Of a stretch of DNA of 64,000 nt, positions 51,292-60,052 are shown in pieces (the stretch's first letter is position 1; each line of letters starts with the position of its first letter). The notes beneath the pieces are model-generated. The model searched no databases and had not been told where the DNA came from. It saw nothing but the letters and a program-made list of their open reading frames with translations. A program made the translations under genes and the position numbers. The DNA comes from Rhodomicrobium vannielii ATCC 17100 (GTDB taxonomy: Bacteria; Pseudomonadota; Alphaproteobacteria; Rhizobiales; Rhodomicrobiaceae), in NCBI RefSeq assembly GCF_000166055.1, contig NC_014664.1:2759501-2823500 (forward strand), given 5' to 3'.

Positions 51292-51570
51292 TCAGCCATC
51301 GTCCTTGTCGTGAGCCATCATCATCACGGCCGCGCCCGCCGCCGCGCTGCCGAAGGTGATCGCGAAGCCCGCCATCAGCATGCCGATGGGCACGAGCGGC
51401 GTTTCCGATGTCGCGATCAGGGTGCCGACGCCGTTTACATTGGTCGCGAGGATGAGCACGAGCAGAAGCCAGCCCGCAAGAATACCGATCCCCGCGTTCA
51501 GCCCGAGGAAGCGGATGAGTTGCGGAAGGTCGTTCCAGCCCGCCGAAGCGCGTTTCAAGAGAAGCTTCAT
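51292..51570 (-). CDS. Small membrane protein, unknown function
   Basis: This 92-residue protein has two predicted membrane helices (IGILAGWLLLVLILATNV and PIGMLMAGFAITFGSAAAGAAVMM) and a basic cytoplasmic N-terminus (MKLLLKRASAGWNDLPQL). A GAGG precedes the ATG. Similar short proteins occur in Hyphomicrobiales, but no function is known. The 197-bp gap to pccA and the 270-bp gap upstream show no further feature. Confidence 0.65.
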   Translation of the reverse strand: MKLLLKRASAGWNDLPQLIRFLGLNAGIGILAGWLLLVLILATNVNGVGTLIATSETPLVPIGMLMAGFAITFGSAAAGAAVMMMAHDKDDG

Positions 51571-51840
51571 TTTCGGCCTCGATGCCCATGTGCCGGACCC
51601 GATCGATCAAACGCCTGATCGGTTGATCCGCTGCGCCAACCACCATGCCACGGCCGGATACCGACCGCATGGGGAGGCAATGCACGAGCACGGAGATTTG
51701 TTCAAAGGCGGCCGCAGGTGCGGCTTCGAGGGGAGCGGGGCAAGTCCTCGATTGCGAAGGGAGGAGGTTGTCCCGCTTATTCCAAGGAGGTGTCCACCGT
51801 GTCGACTTAGCTGCGGACGGACACCAGCCTTCTTCAAAGC

Positions 51841-52164
51841 TTACGCGTCAGTGTTGATTGCCGGCCAGGCCTTGAACGGGAAAGGCTTCTCCTCCGTGTC
51901 ATGGTAGATGAACCGCGATGCGTCACCCAGCCACTGACCTAAGCTTGGTCCGAACCGAGACAGGAACGGGTTCGGAGCCCGCTGGACGAGAAACCAGACC
52001 ATCTGCACGAGAGCCAACGCAAAAAACAGGCTCTGACCGATACTGAACAGAACAAGAAAGAAAAGTGATAGACCCGCGCGAGGCCAGTTCCTTGGCTCCT
52101 GCGCGGCATCAGACTTGGTCTTGTCGGCCTCTATGGCCGAGAGATTTGCTGCTTCACTCATCAT
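51841..52164 (-). CDS. DUF4389 family small membrane protein
   Basis: This 107-residue protein has two hydrophobic stretches (GLSLFFLVLFSIGQSLFFAL, ALVQMVWFLVQ) and the family end ASRFIYHDTEEKPFPFKAWP, which identifies DUF4389. The N-terminal 30 residues are polar. The first of two consecutive ATGs (52164) has GGAGG 6 bp ahead. Function is unknown. Confidence 0.8.
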   Translation of the reverse strand: MMSEAANLSAIEADKTKSDAAQEPRNWPRAGLSLFFLVLFSIGQSLFFALALVQMVWFLVQRAPNPFLSRFGPSLGQWLGDASRFIYHDTEEKPFPFKAWPAINTDA

Positions 52165-52374
52165 GATTATCCTCCATCCCTTCGCACTCCCCGCTTATCA
52201 TGCGAAGTGAGCGGCATTGCGCCGTTGGGACGACATGTGGCATTTCGCCACAGGTTCTCCACAGCGGTGGAGTCGCTTCGAGGGTGTTTTTCGGTTGAGT
52301 GATGCGACGGCGCACGCTTGGCGCGAGTTTCGCCCAAGATCCGTCAAGCTTCGAGCGGCGCCTTGGCGAAGCGC

Positions 52375-52728
52375 TCAATCGCAATTTGATTCGCGGCCGC
52401 CATCGAAATGCAGCGCGAGCCACACTGTCGGCGCGTCGGGAGACGTCCAGTCCACGCGGTGGCGTCGCCGAGCCGGGATGAAAACGTAATCGCCGGGCCT
52501 GAGCGCGCGCGCCTTATCCTCGCCATCGAACCGCAGCCGCGCCGCACCCGACAACAGCAATACCCATTCGGCGCGCGGCTGGTCGTACCAGAAGCCCGGC
52601 GGGCTCGCCTGCCCGGTGGAAACGATGCGCTCGACGCGAAGCCCCGGCACGTCCAGAAGCGCGGCGATGTCTTCATCCGCACACCCGATGACGGGCAGGT
52701 TGGCGAATACGTTGCCGGTCTTCGACAT
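52375..52728 (-). CDS. Cupin-domain protein
   Basis: This 117-residue single-domain cupin has the two cupin motifs: ...WVLLLSGAARLRFDGE... and ALRPGDYVFIPARRRHRVDW, with the His of motif 2 preserved, but the first motif lacks the usual HxH (it reads QPRAEW). This pattern occurs in metal-poor or metal-free cupins, so catalytic activity is uncertain. It lies 39 bp after the L,D-transpeptidase gene and may share its transcript. Confidence 0.8.
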   Translation of the reverse strand: MSKTGNVFANLPVIGCADEDIAALLDVPGLRVERIVSTGQASPPGFWYDQPRAEWVLLLSGAARLRFDGEDKARALRPGDYVFIPARRRHRVDWTSPDAPTVWLALHFDGGRESNCD

Positions 52729-52767
52729 CGCGCGCTCCGGTTTCCGATCCGATTGATCGGATCGACG

Positions 52768-54357
52768 CTAATCCCTCACGACGGTGCGCGCGAGGATCTG
52801 GAAGTCCATCGGGAACTTGCCATCGTTCGACGCGACATCCGAGAGAATGAGCGTCGAACCGACATAAAGCCGTTCACCGATGCGATCCTCCACGTCCTCC
52901 GGGATCTCGATACGGTCGAGCGCGGCGGCGGCGGTTTCGGGGAACGGCTTCGCGACCTGCTCCGGCTCAAGCGGCTCGACAGAGCGGCCGCGACGGCTCG
53001 AATGGCGGCGATACTTCACCTCGACGGCGGCAGGCGGCGTTATGCCGACCCAATTCAGCGACGCCTTGTTCTCGCCGGTGCGCGTCGCGATGAACAGATG
53101 CGTGCCGAGCGGGCGATCCGCGTCCTTGATCGTCACAGGCACGTCGAACAGCGGTGTTGTGCCCTGCCGCACGTAAAGGCGGCTCGTCTTGCGGCTGATG
53201 AGGATCGAGATCGGGGTGGCGCGCGAAGCTGCGTCTTTCGCCATCCGAACGGCCTCGTCGCCTTCGGCAGCAGCCGCGCGGATGGCCTCCTGCGCCGAGA
53301 GCAACTCGCGCTCGACCCCTGTGCGCACGTCGCGTGCGGCACCCGCCTTCGTTTCGGCATCCGCGAGCCTTGCCTCGACCGCGCTCACGCGCAGATCGAC
53401 GGCCTTCGACGTTGCCTCGTCTGCGTCCACCTTCTCGGCGGCGCGGGTGGCGGCCTCAAGCTCACGGCTCACGCGCTTCACCTCCGCCTCGGCCAGCGCG
53501 ACATCCCTGTCGGCCTGCCGAAGCTCCACCTGCTTTTTCCCTGCGAGAGCCACGGCGGCCTTTTTTGCCTGCGCGGCGGCTCGGCCCTTCTGAACGGCGG
53601 CGGCCTTGAGCGCCTCCGCATATTCACCCGGCGCAACGAGTTCCGGCTTCGGCTCGTCGGCCTTCGCGGCGGAAAGGGCGACAGGCTCGACGCCCGGCGT
53701 AGCGTCCGGCCGCGCCGTGGTCTTGTCATCGCCCTTGTCCGGGAGCGGCAGGAGCTTCGGAGCGGGAAGCTTCGCGTGCGCGATGTCCACCGGCGCGACA
53801 TCCTGCGGCGCGATGACGATGCGCTGGCCCTCGCTCGTCACGCCGAAGAGCCGCTGTGCGAAGGCTCCCGGCAGCCGCACGCAGCCATGACTCGCCGGGT
53901 AGTTCGGCACGACGCCCAGATGCAGAGCGACGCCCGTCCAGGTCAGCCGCTGCATGAACGGCATCGGCGCGCCGCTATAGATGTTCGAGCGGTGATACCG
54001 GTTCTTTTCGAGGATCGAGAACACACCGGCGGGCGTTGCGTAGCCCTGCTGCCCCGTGGACACCCGGCTTCGCGCCCAGACGCCTTTCGCGTCGTAAAAC
54101 GTCACCTGCTGATCGGCGAGCGAAACCACGCCGTAGAGCGGCCCGACCGGCGCGCGGCTCTGCGTGTCTTCGACTGCCGCCTTCGGTTCCTCGCGTTCGG
54201 ACTGATAATAGCGGCGACGCGCGTCAGCCGGTTGCGCCACCAGTCCGAAGCCGATGAGCGCGATCATGAAAGCTGCCAAGGCGGATGCGGAGTTCGGAGC
54301 GGATGCAAAAATGCGGCGCGGGCTCGGAAAATCAAATGGACGCATGACGTTGAACAT
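52768..54357 (-). CDS. L,D-transpeptidase with duplicated YkuD-like module
   Basis: This 529-residue protein has an N-terminal membrane/signal segment (about 24-46), a YkuD domain (about 70-190) with H146 and the catalytic PASHGCVRLP (C159), a Pro/Ala linker, a long Ala/Glu/Lys-rich coiled coil (about 240-395), and a second YkuD-like stretch (395-529, starting ISILISRKTSRLYVRQGTTP) that lacks any SHGC motif. YkuD enzymes form 3-3 cross-links or attach proteins to peptidoglycan. It is divergent from the FUSC gene. The ATG at 54357 or that four codons later could start translation. Confidence 0.88.
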   Translation of the reverse strand: MFNVMRPFDFPSPRRIFASAPNSASALAAFMIALIGFGLVAQPADARRRYYQSEREEPKAAVEDTQSRAPVGPLYGVVSLADQQVTFYDAKGVWARSRVSTGQQGYATPAGVFSILEKNRYHRSNIYSGAPMPFMQRLTWTGVALHLGVVPNYPASHGCVRLPGAFAQRLFGVTSEGQRIVIAPQDVAPVDIAHAKLPAPKLLPLPDKGDDKTTARPDATPGVEPVALSAAKADEPKPELVAPGEYAEALKAAAVQKGRAAAQAKKAAVALAGKKQVELRQADRDVALAEAEVKRVSRELEAATRAAEKVDADEATSKAVDLRVSAVEARLADAETKAGAARDVRTGVERELLSAQEAIRAAAAEGDEAVRMAKDAASRATPISILISRKTSRLYVRQGTTPLFDVPVTIKDADRPLGTHLFIATRTGENKASLNWVGITPPAAVEVKYRRHSSRRGRSVEPLEPEQVAKPFPETAAAALDRIEIPEDVEDRIGERLYVGSTLILSDVASNDGKFPMDFQILARTVVRD

Positions 54358-54585
54358 TCGTGAAGGTTGCCGGGGAGCGTAGTATGCAGGCTGTGCCGTA
54401 ACTATAGCGTGAAATTGTGCCGCGCAAAACAGAAGCGGATATTAGGCGCGCAACAGGAGGCTGGCGAGATTGCGTCGCGGGTCTGCGAGACCGCCGCCGT
54501 CTTAACGAAAACGCCATTTCGCTCACGCTTCCTTGGCTGTGACCGGCGATATTCCCGACGCCGCGTGTCCGACCGGAGCGACTGA

Positions 54586-55593
54586 ATGCAGACATGGACG
54601 CAAACGCTTTCGCTTCGCGCCCGCGATAACTGGCGCGACGCCTTCGCCTCGGCAGCGGCGGCATGCATTGCGTGGGTGCTGTCGGTCCGCCTTCTCGGTC
54701 ATCCGATCCCGCTCTTCGCGGCGATCACGGCCATCGTCTGCCTCGCTCCGGCGCTGCCGAGCCGAGGACAACAGGCAGTTGGGCTTCTCATCGGCGTGGC
54801 GACCGGCATCGTGATTGGCGAACTGGCGCTGCTCCTGCCGCCGATGGAGCCGCTCCTGCGCATCGGCCTCGCGACCTTCGTGGCCTTGCTGATCGCGTCC
54901 CTATTCGGGCTTGCGCCCGTCGTCCCGATCCAGGCGGGGATTTCGACGGTGCTGCTCCTGTCATTCGGCGTGGAAAAGGCAGGCGTGGCGCGCATGATGG
55001 ACGTCATGGTCGGCGCGTCGGTCGGCCTGATGTTCAGCCAGGTGCTGATGACGCCGAATCCCGTCCGCCTCATCGACGTCGCGGCTCGGTCGCTGCTGCA
55101 ACGGCTGGCCAAGGGTTTCGCGCAGGCGGAGGCGGCGCTCTCCGAACGGGACTGGGCGAAGGCCGAAGCCGCGACCAGCCTGTTCACCGAGGCGCAATCG
55201 AGCCTCATCAACCTCAATTCCGGCATCAACCGGGCGCGAAGCCTCGTGCGGTGGACCTTGCGCGGGCGCTTCGTGGCACTGCAAGTGCGCGAGATGGCGG
55301 CCCTCTATGACCGCCGCGCCATCCGGCTTTACGCCTCTGCGCTGCTTTTCGCGGAATCGCTGGAAGAGGCCTTGCGGACGAGCAAGGAGCCGCCGCCGGA
55401 GGGCCTCAGGGATCGCGTTTCCCACGTGTCGCGCCTGGTCTCGGCCTCGGCGAAAGACCTCGATGCCGGGCGCAATGACACGTTCGACGCGCCCGTACCC
55501 GTGGCTGTCCCGCACGGCTGGCAGCCCTGCCTCGACAATCTCCACGCGGTGGAAGCCGCGCTCGCCGCCTTCCTCGCGATCCACGAGGAGTGA
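54586..55593 (+). CDS. FUSC/aromatic-acid exporter family membrane protein
   Basis: This 335-residue protein has six hydrophobic segments in the first ~165 residues (for example AVGLLIGVATGIVIGELALL, LATFVALLIASLFGLAPVVP) followed by a soluble helical C-terminal half, the layout of half-size FUSC/ArAE transporters. The PIPLFAAITAIVCLAP and RGQQAVGLLIGVATG segments match family signatures. Substrate is unknown. GGAG lies 7 bp ahead of the ATG. Confidence 0.8.
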   Translation: MQTWTQTLSLRARDNWRDAFASAAAACIAWVLSVRLLGHPIPLFAAITAIVCLAPALPSRGQQAVGLLIGVATGIVIGELALLLPPMEPLLRIGLATFVALLIASLFGLAPVVPIQAGISTVLLLSFGVEKAGVARMMDVMVGASVGLMFSQVLMTPNPVRLIDVAARSLLQRLAKGFAQAEAALSERDWAKAEAATSLFTEAQSSLINLNSGINRARSLVRWTLRGRFVALQVREMAALYDRRAIRLYASALLFAESLEEALRTSKEPPPEGLRDRVSHVSRLVSASAKDLDAGRNDTFDAPVPVAVPHGWQPCLDNLHAVEAALAAFLAIHEE

Positions 55594-55869
55594 GCGGGCG
55601 GCATCACGGATCGACGCCGGAAACCCGTAAGCATGTCATGGGTTGGCATATAGACGAGGATGCGAAGCGCGAATCGCGTTCATGGATACGCCGGACAAGC
55701 GCGCCGCCGAGGTGTGACGGACGGGTAAGATACAACCGCTATCCTCGGCAAAACGCCCAGCCTGATTTCTCCGCTCGCCGTTCTGCGCGAGAGATCCGGC
55801 CCTTGTTTCACAGCGTTTTCGCGGGCGGACATCGATCTGCGCTTTCGAAAAACGCACCGGGAGTTGCGT

Positions 55870-56391
55870 ATGGCCATCTCTTACAAAAGCGAATTTCATC
55901 TGCTGAACCACGACGAGCGCGAGCTTGTGCGCACGACGCATTATCCCGCCATCTGCGAGATTGCGCGTGACGATCTTCAGAATACGCTGAAGCGGCTTCG
56001 CGACATGCGCGACAAGGAAAAGACGCAGTACAGGACGAAGCGGCGCGAGACCAAGGGCACGGGCGAGGCGCGCGGCGGAAGCTTTCCCGGCACCTCGGAT
56101 CAGCCGCGCCGCAGGAAGCAGGTGTTCGCGCAGGCGCTGAAGCGCGTGAACAAGGAGATGGAGCGTCACCGCAAGTTCGAGGCGAAGGCGGAGCTTGGCG
56201 CGAATGCGCGGCGTGCGCTTGCGATGAAGCGGTCGGCGGAATTCCACCGTCCGGCTCCGGGCGTCACCGCGCATGAAGGCATGTCGCCGCTTCCGAGCCG
56301 CCGCCGCCGCACGACCACCCACCCGTCGAAGATCGGGCAGGTGTCGCAGTGGACGAAGGTCAGGCAGGCGCAACGCGACGCCCGCCCGTAG
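55870..56391 (+). CDS. Conserved basic hypothetical protein
   Basis: This 173-residue very basic protein resembles short proteins from Hyphomicrobiales of unknown function. It begins AISYKSEFHLLNHDERELV, has a charged helix (LKRLRDMRDKEKTQYRTKRR), a middle PGTSDQPRRRKQVFAQALKR and an Arg/Lys-rich tail (LPSRRRRTTTHPSKIGQVS). The ATG at 55870 follows GGGAG; the frame is also open from a TTG at 55864. Nucleic-acid binding is possible from the charge, but unproven. The 276 bp upstream hold nothing recognisable. Confidence 0.75.
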   Translation: MAISYKSEFHLLNHDERELVRTTHYPAICEIARDDLQNTLKRLRDMRDKEKTQYRTKRRETKGTGEARGGSFPGTSDQPRRRKQVFAQALKRVNKEMERHRKFEAKAELGANARRALAMKRSAEFHRPAPGVTAHEGMSPLPSRRRRTTTHPSKIGQVSQWTKVRQAQRDARP

Positions 56392-56409
56392 CGCGTTCGG
56401 CGGCCGTGC

Positions 56410-57546
56410 CTAACGCTCAAGCTCGGCGGCGAGGAACGCGCGGATCTTGTCGCGCGCGACATCCTTCGCCACGAAGGCGTTGCCGATGCCGCTCAGGAGG
56501 ACGAGATTCATCTTGCCGTCCTTCACCTTCTTGTCCTGCTCCATGAAACCGGTGAGTTCATCGAGCGTGGGCGCGCGGCCGAGCCGCTGGCGCAATTCGC
56601 TGAAGGTGGTGGCGAAGCCGACTTCCGCCAGATGGTCTTCCAGCCGCCTCGACACCGTATGCGCGCAGAAGCCCTCGGCCTCCGAGAAGCGCGCCGCCAG
56701 CACCATGCCGAGCGCGACTGCCTCGCCGTGGAGCACGTCGCCGGAATAGCCCGCCCAAGCCTCGACCGCATGGCCGAAGGTGTGGCCGAGGTTCAGGAGC
56801 GCGCGGTCGCCCGCCTCCTTCTCGTCGCGCGAGACGATTTCCGCCTTCATTCGCACGCTCGTCTCGACAGCGTCGGTGAGCGGATAAGTGTCCAGCTCGA
56901 AGATCGCAGCGGCGTTGTCTTCCAGCCAGCGGAAGAACACCGAGTCGCCGAGCGCGCCATATTTCGCGACCTCGGCGTAGCCCGCGCGGAATTCGCGCGG
57001 CGGCAGGGTCTTCAGCGTATCGAGGTCGATCAGCACGAGCGAGGGCTGGTGGAATGCGCCGACGAGGTTCTTGCCGTGCTGTGTGTCGATGCCCGTCTTG
57101 CCGCCAACCGAGGAGTCGACCTGCGCGAGAAGCGTCGTCGGCACCTGAACCACACGCACGCCGCGTTTCAGCGTCGCGGCCGCGAAGCCCGCGAGGTCGC
57201 CGATCACGCCGCCGCCGAGCGCGACAACCGCATGGTCGCGTTCCACGCCAAGGTCGAGCAGCGCAGCCGTCACGCGTTCGAGCGAGGCGAAGCTTTTCGA
57301 CGCCTCGCCGGACGGGACATAAACCGTCGGGCCGAGCAGAAGGCCAGCGCCCGCAAGCCCCGCCTCAAGCTGCTCCGCGTAAGCCCGCACCGCTTCATCC
57401 GCGACGATGGCGAAGCGCGTGCCTGGCAGCGTCTCCGCCAGAAACTGCGGCGCGCCCGCGATCAGGCCGTTGCCGATAAGGATCGGATAGCTGCGCTCGC
57501 CAAGCTCCACATCTACGCGCGCGGAAGGCTTCACTTGTGCCGTCAT
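56410..57546 (-). CDS. aroB: 3-dehydroquinate synthase
   Basis: AroB converts 3-deoxy-D-arabino-heptulosonate 7-phosphate to 3-dehydroquinate, the second step of the shikimate pathway, using NAD and a divalent metal. The 378-residue protein has GEASKSFASLERV, the NAD loop ALGGGVIGDLAGFAAA, VQVPTTLLAQVDSSVGGKTG, the KNLVGAFHQP segment and the metal-ligand helix LLNLGHTFGHAVE. The ATG overlaps the aroK stop by 4 bp, so the two are translationally coupled. Confidence 0.97.
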   Translation of the reverse strand: MTAQVKPSARVDVELGERSYPILIGNGLIAGAPQFLAETLPGTRFAIVADEAVRAYAEQLEAGLAGAGLLLGPTVYVPSGEASKSFASLERVTAALLDLGVERDHAVVALGGGVIGDLAGFAAATLKRGVRVVQVPTTLLAQVDSSVGGKTGIDTQHGKNLVGAFHQPSLVLIDLDTLKTLPPREFRAGYAEVAKYGALGDSVFFRWLEDNAAAIFELDTYPLTDAVETSVRMKAEIVSRDEKEAGDRALLNLGHTFGHAVEAWAGYSGDVLHGEAVALGMVLAARFSEAEGFCAHTVSRRLEDHLAEVGFATTFSELRQRLGRAPTLDELTGFMEQDKKVKDGKMNLVLLSGIGNAFVAKDVARDKIRAFLAAELER

Positions 57547-58181
57547 GACGATTCGCTCCCTTGCAGGTCCGCCGGTTGGGCTGCGCCGCCCCCGGCCTCT
57601 TTCGCTGTCAAATAGGTAAAGATCAGGTCGAGGATTTCATCAACGATCACCTCGTGCGGCGCGTCGCGACTCTCGAACTTGAGACTGGACTCAGCATAAA
57701 AGGGCTCGCGCTGGGCGAGAAGCCGCTGAAGCACGGCCATCGGGTCGTCGTTCTTGAGGAGCGGGCGGTTGTCGCGCCGCGAGACGCGTTGGAGGAGAAG
57801 GTCGAGCGGCGCATGGAGCCAGATCGACACGCCGCCTCTGGCGATCTCGGCGCGCGTGGCGGGCGAGATGACCGAGCCGCCGCCAGTCGACAGCACCTGC
57901 GAGCCGCTTTGCAGCAGGCGGCGGATGACACGCTCCTCGCCGTCGCGGAAATAGCCCTCGCCGTGGGTGCGGAACATCTCCTCGATGGTCATGCCCGCGG
58001 CGGTCTCGATCTCGGCATCGGCATCGTGGAAGGGCAAGTCCAGCGCGGTTGCGAGCCGCCGCCCGATGGACGATTTGCCGGACCCCATCATGCCGACAAG
58101 GATGACGCTCTGCCGCCCGAGCGCGTGCCGCACCGCCTTCGCCATCGGCTTCAAACCGCCTGCTTCGTTTTCCGACGTCAC
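57543..58181 (-). CDS. aroK: Shikimate kinase
   Basis: AroK phosphorylates shikimate with ATP. The 212-residue protein has Walker A GMMGSGKSSIGRRLA (about 30-44), DADAEIETAAG with the shikimate-binding Asp and the ERVIRRLLQSGSQVLSTGGGS segment, plus the lid RVSRRDNRPLLKNDDP. The start is GTG at 58181; an in-frame ATG at 58145 would remove a 12-residue leader. aroK-aroB divergent from xerD is a common alphaproteobacterial arrangement. Confidence 0.95.
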   Translation of the reverse strand: MTSENEAGGLKPMAKAVRHALGRQSVILVGMMGSGKSSIGRRLATALDLPFHDADAEIETAAGMTIEEMFRTHGEGYFRDGEERVIRRLLQSGSQVLSTGGGSVISPATRAEIARGGVSIWLHAPLDLLLQRVSRRDNRPLLKNDDPMAVLQRLLAQREPFYAESSLKFESRDAPHEVIVDEILDLIFTYLTAKEAGGGAAQPADLQGSESS

Positions 58182-58303
58182 GAACCGCTCATCTTATTGG
58201 CTTATGGAAGAACAGGGCCGCAACTTAAGCTTCTATCGCATCCTTGACAACGGGCGCGAAGAGCGTCAGCCCATTAGAGAGAACAACCGAGCCGGGGGGA
58301 GAG

Positions 58304-58444
58304 ATGCCGACACTTCTTCGCTTTCTGACAATCGTCGGTTTGATCGCCGGGCTGTTCTACGGGTCGATGTTCGTTCTGGCGACTTTTTTTGAGCCGTCGC
58401 CGCACGAGATGACGAAATCGATCCGCGACGCGAAGATCAAATAG
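58304..58444 (+). CDS. 46-aa single-pass membrane protein ahead of xerD
   Basis: This small protein has one membrane helix (LRFLTIVGLIAGLFYGSMFVLATF, residues about 5-27) and a polar tail with PSPHEMTKSIRDAKI. Similar very short proteins in front of xerD occur in relatives. GGGGGAGAG precedes the ATG at 58304; an upstream start at 58244 is less likely. The stop codon is 1 bp ahead of the xerD GTG, so translational coupling is likely. Confidence 0.8.
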   Translation: MPTLLRFLTIVGLIAGLFYGSMFVLATFFEPSPHEMTKSIRDAKIK

Positions 58445-58445
58445 C

Positions 58446-59450
58446 GTGGGGCGGCCACCGAGCGCTCCCGCCTCGGCAGCGGACGAGCCGCTGATTGATG
58501 CGTATCTCGCGATGATGAGGGCCGAACGCGGCGCATCGGCGAACACGGTCGCGGCCTATGCGGCGGATCTGCGCGAGATGTCGCGCTTCCTGGCGGAGCG
58601 TGGCGAAACCTTTGCCGCCTGCGCGCGTGCGGATCTGGAAGCGTTCTTTTCGGATCGGGCCGAGGCCGGGCTTTTAGCCAATTCCGCCGCGCGCAAGCTG
58701 TCCTGCCTGAAGCGTTTCATGCTGTTCCTCGTCGCCGAGAAGATGCGCGATGACGATCCCGCGCGGCTCATTGATGGCGTGAAGGCGCGGCGCGTACTGC
58801 CGATGACTCTCACCATCGCCGAAGTGGACCTACTCCTCGACGCGGCGCATCAGGCGGCGGCTTTTGGCGATCCGCAAACGTCTTCGGGCCGCCGGGCGCT
58901 GCGGCTCGCGTGCCTGCTCGAACTCCTCTATGCCACCGGGCTGCGCGTCTCCGAACTCGTCGGGCTGCCGCGCGCCGCCTTCCTCGGCGACCGCAAGATG
59001 CTGACCGTGAAGGGCAAGGGCGGGCGCGAGCGCATCATTCCGCTCAACGCCAAAGCGCGCACCGTGCTCGACTGCTGGCTGGACGCGCTCGAAGCGGCCG
59101 CGCGGGCCGATGGCAAGGCGGGCGGCGCAGGGGCTTCTGCGTCGAAATGGCTGTTTCCGTCGTGGGGTGAGGACGGGCACCTGACGCGGCAGAAATTCGC
59201 GCAGGATCTGAAAGCGCTCGGCGCGCGCCTCGGCATCGATGCGGAACGGCTTTCGCCACACGTGCTGCGCCACGCGTTCGCGACGCATTTGCTCGACAGG
59301 GGCGTCGATCTGCGCGTGCTGCAAACGCTGCTCGGCCACGCCGATATTTCGACCACGCAGATTTACACGCACGTGATGGAAGACCGCCTGCGGCAGACTG
59401 TGTTCGACTTTCACCCGCTCAGCGAGGGCGCGGCGGAAAAGGAAACGTAG
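58446..59450 (+). CDS. xerD: Site-specific tyrosine recombinase XerD
   Basis: XerD acts with XerC at the dif site to resolve chromosome dimers. The 334-residue protein has an N-terminal core-binding domain (about 15-110) and a catalytic domain with R167 (ATGLRVSEL), K191 (VKGKGGRERIIPL), H272 and R275 (SPHVLRHAFATHLLDRG), H298 (LLGHADIS) and nucleophile Y307 (TTQIYTHV). The start is GTG at 58446, 1 bp past the stop of the small membrane protein. XerD rather than XerC is inferred from the aroK-aroB neighbourhood and the LLDRGVDLRVLQTLLGHA segment. Confidence 0.93.
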   Translation: MGRPPSAPASAADEPLIDAYLAMMRAERGASANTVAAYAADLREMSRFLAERGETFAACARADLEAFFSDRAEAGLLANSAARKLSCLKRFMLFLVAEKMRDDDPARLIDGVKARRVLPMTLTIAEVDLLLDAAHQAAAFGDPQTSSGRRALRLACLLELLYATGLRVSELVGLPRAAFLGDRKMLTVKGKGGRERIIPLNAKARTVLDCWLDALEAAARADGKAGGAGASASKWLFPSWGEDGHLTRQKFAQDLKALGARLGIDAERLSPHVLRHAFATHLLDRGVDLRVLQTLLGHADISTTQIYTHVMEDRLRQTVFDFHPLSEGAAEKET

Positions 59451-59465
59451 GCGGGCCGGCGCGCC

Positions 59466-60023
59466 CTACCGCTGCTCGAAGCGGTGCACGAGAAGCCCGA
59501 GATCCGGGCTTACTTCCTTCAGCGGGAAGAACCGGCGGAACCCGCAATTTTCGTAGAACTGGATCGCGCGGGAGTTTGCCCCCGTCACCACATGGACGCC
59601 GGGCGAACCGGCTTCGATGCACTGATCGAAGAAGCGCGCCACCAGCAGCGAGCCGATGCCGTTGCCCTGCTGGCCTGGTTTCACGTTGATGTGGAAGTGC
59701 GACGGGAAATCCTGAAGCGCGGCGCGGAAGTTCTTCGTATAGAATGCCATGCCGTCGAGGATCGGCCGGCATTCGTCGGAAAAACTGTCGAGGCACCCGG
59801 CCAGATAGCCGACCGCGTGCCGCTCATTATCGAGCGCAATGAAAAAGGACAGCGGCTGGAGGTCCAGATAATTGCCGAACCAGCGCTGATAAAACGCCTT
59901 CTTCACGATCGGCGAGTTGAACGCCGAAGTGTTCGCCGTCGCAAAAAAGATCTCCGTAGCTTCGGCCACAAGCCGGTCACGCTCCGACGGATCGATAGCG
60001 GTCAGCGGATAAGTGATAGCCAC
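59466..60023 (-). CDS. GNAT family N-acetyltransferase
   Basis: This 185-residue protein has the GNAT acetyl-CoA loop KPGQQGNGIGSLLVARFF, the NSRAIQFYENCGFRRFF signature near the C-terminus, and an N-terminal helix region (RDRLVAEATEIFFATAN). The acceptor is unknown. The GTG at 60023 has AGG 7 bp ahead. It lies 29 bp after fabI on the same strand and may share its transcript. Confidence 0.85.
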   Translation of the reverse strand: MAITYPLTAIDPSERDRLVAEATEIFFATANTSAFNSPIVKKAFYQRWFGNYLDLQPLSFFIALDNERHAVGYLAGCLDSFSDECRPILDGMAFYTKNFRAALQDFPSHFHINVKPGQQGNGIGSLLVARFFDQCIEAGSPGVHVVTGANSRAIQFYENCGFRRFFPLKEVSPDLGLLVHRFEQR

Positions 60024-60052
60024 GGCATGCCTTTCCGGAAACGCGAAGCGCC

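Noticed and set aside
51571-51840. Possible small gene between the two small membrane protein genes
   Set aside because: The frames are short, lack ribosome sites and show no protein-like pattern.
52408-54363. A 651-codon plus-strand frame opposite the L,D-transpeptidase
   Set aside because: It is Arg-rich with no domain, and the minus-strand gene carries a catalytic motif.
55636-56373. A 245-codon minus-strand frame opposite the basic hypothetical protein
   Set aside because: The plus-strand frame has a ribosome site and resembles proteins of relatives; the minus frame is Arg/Ala-rich without motifs.
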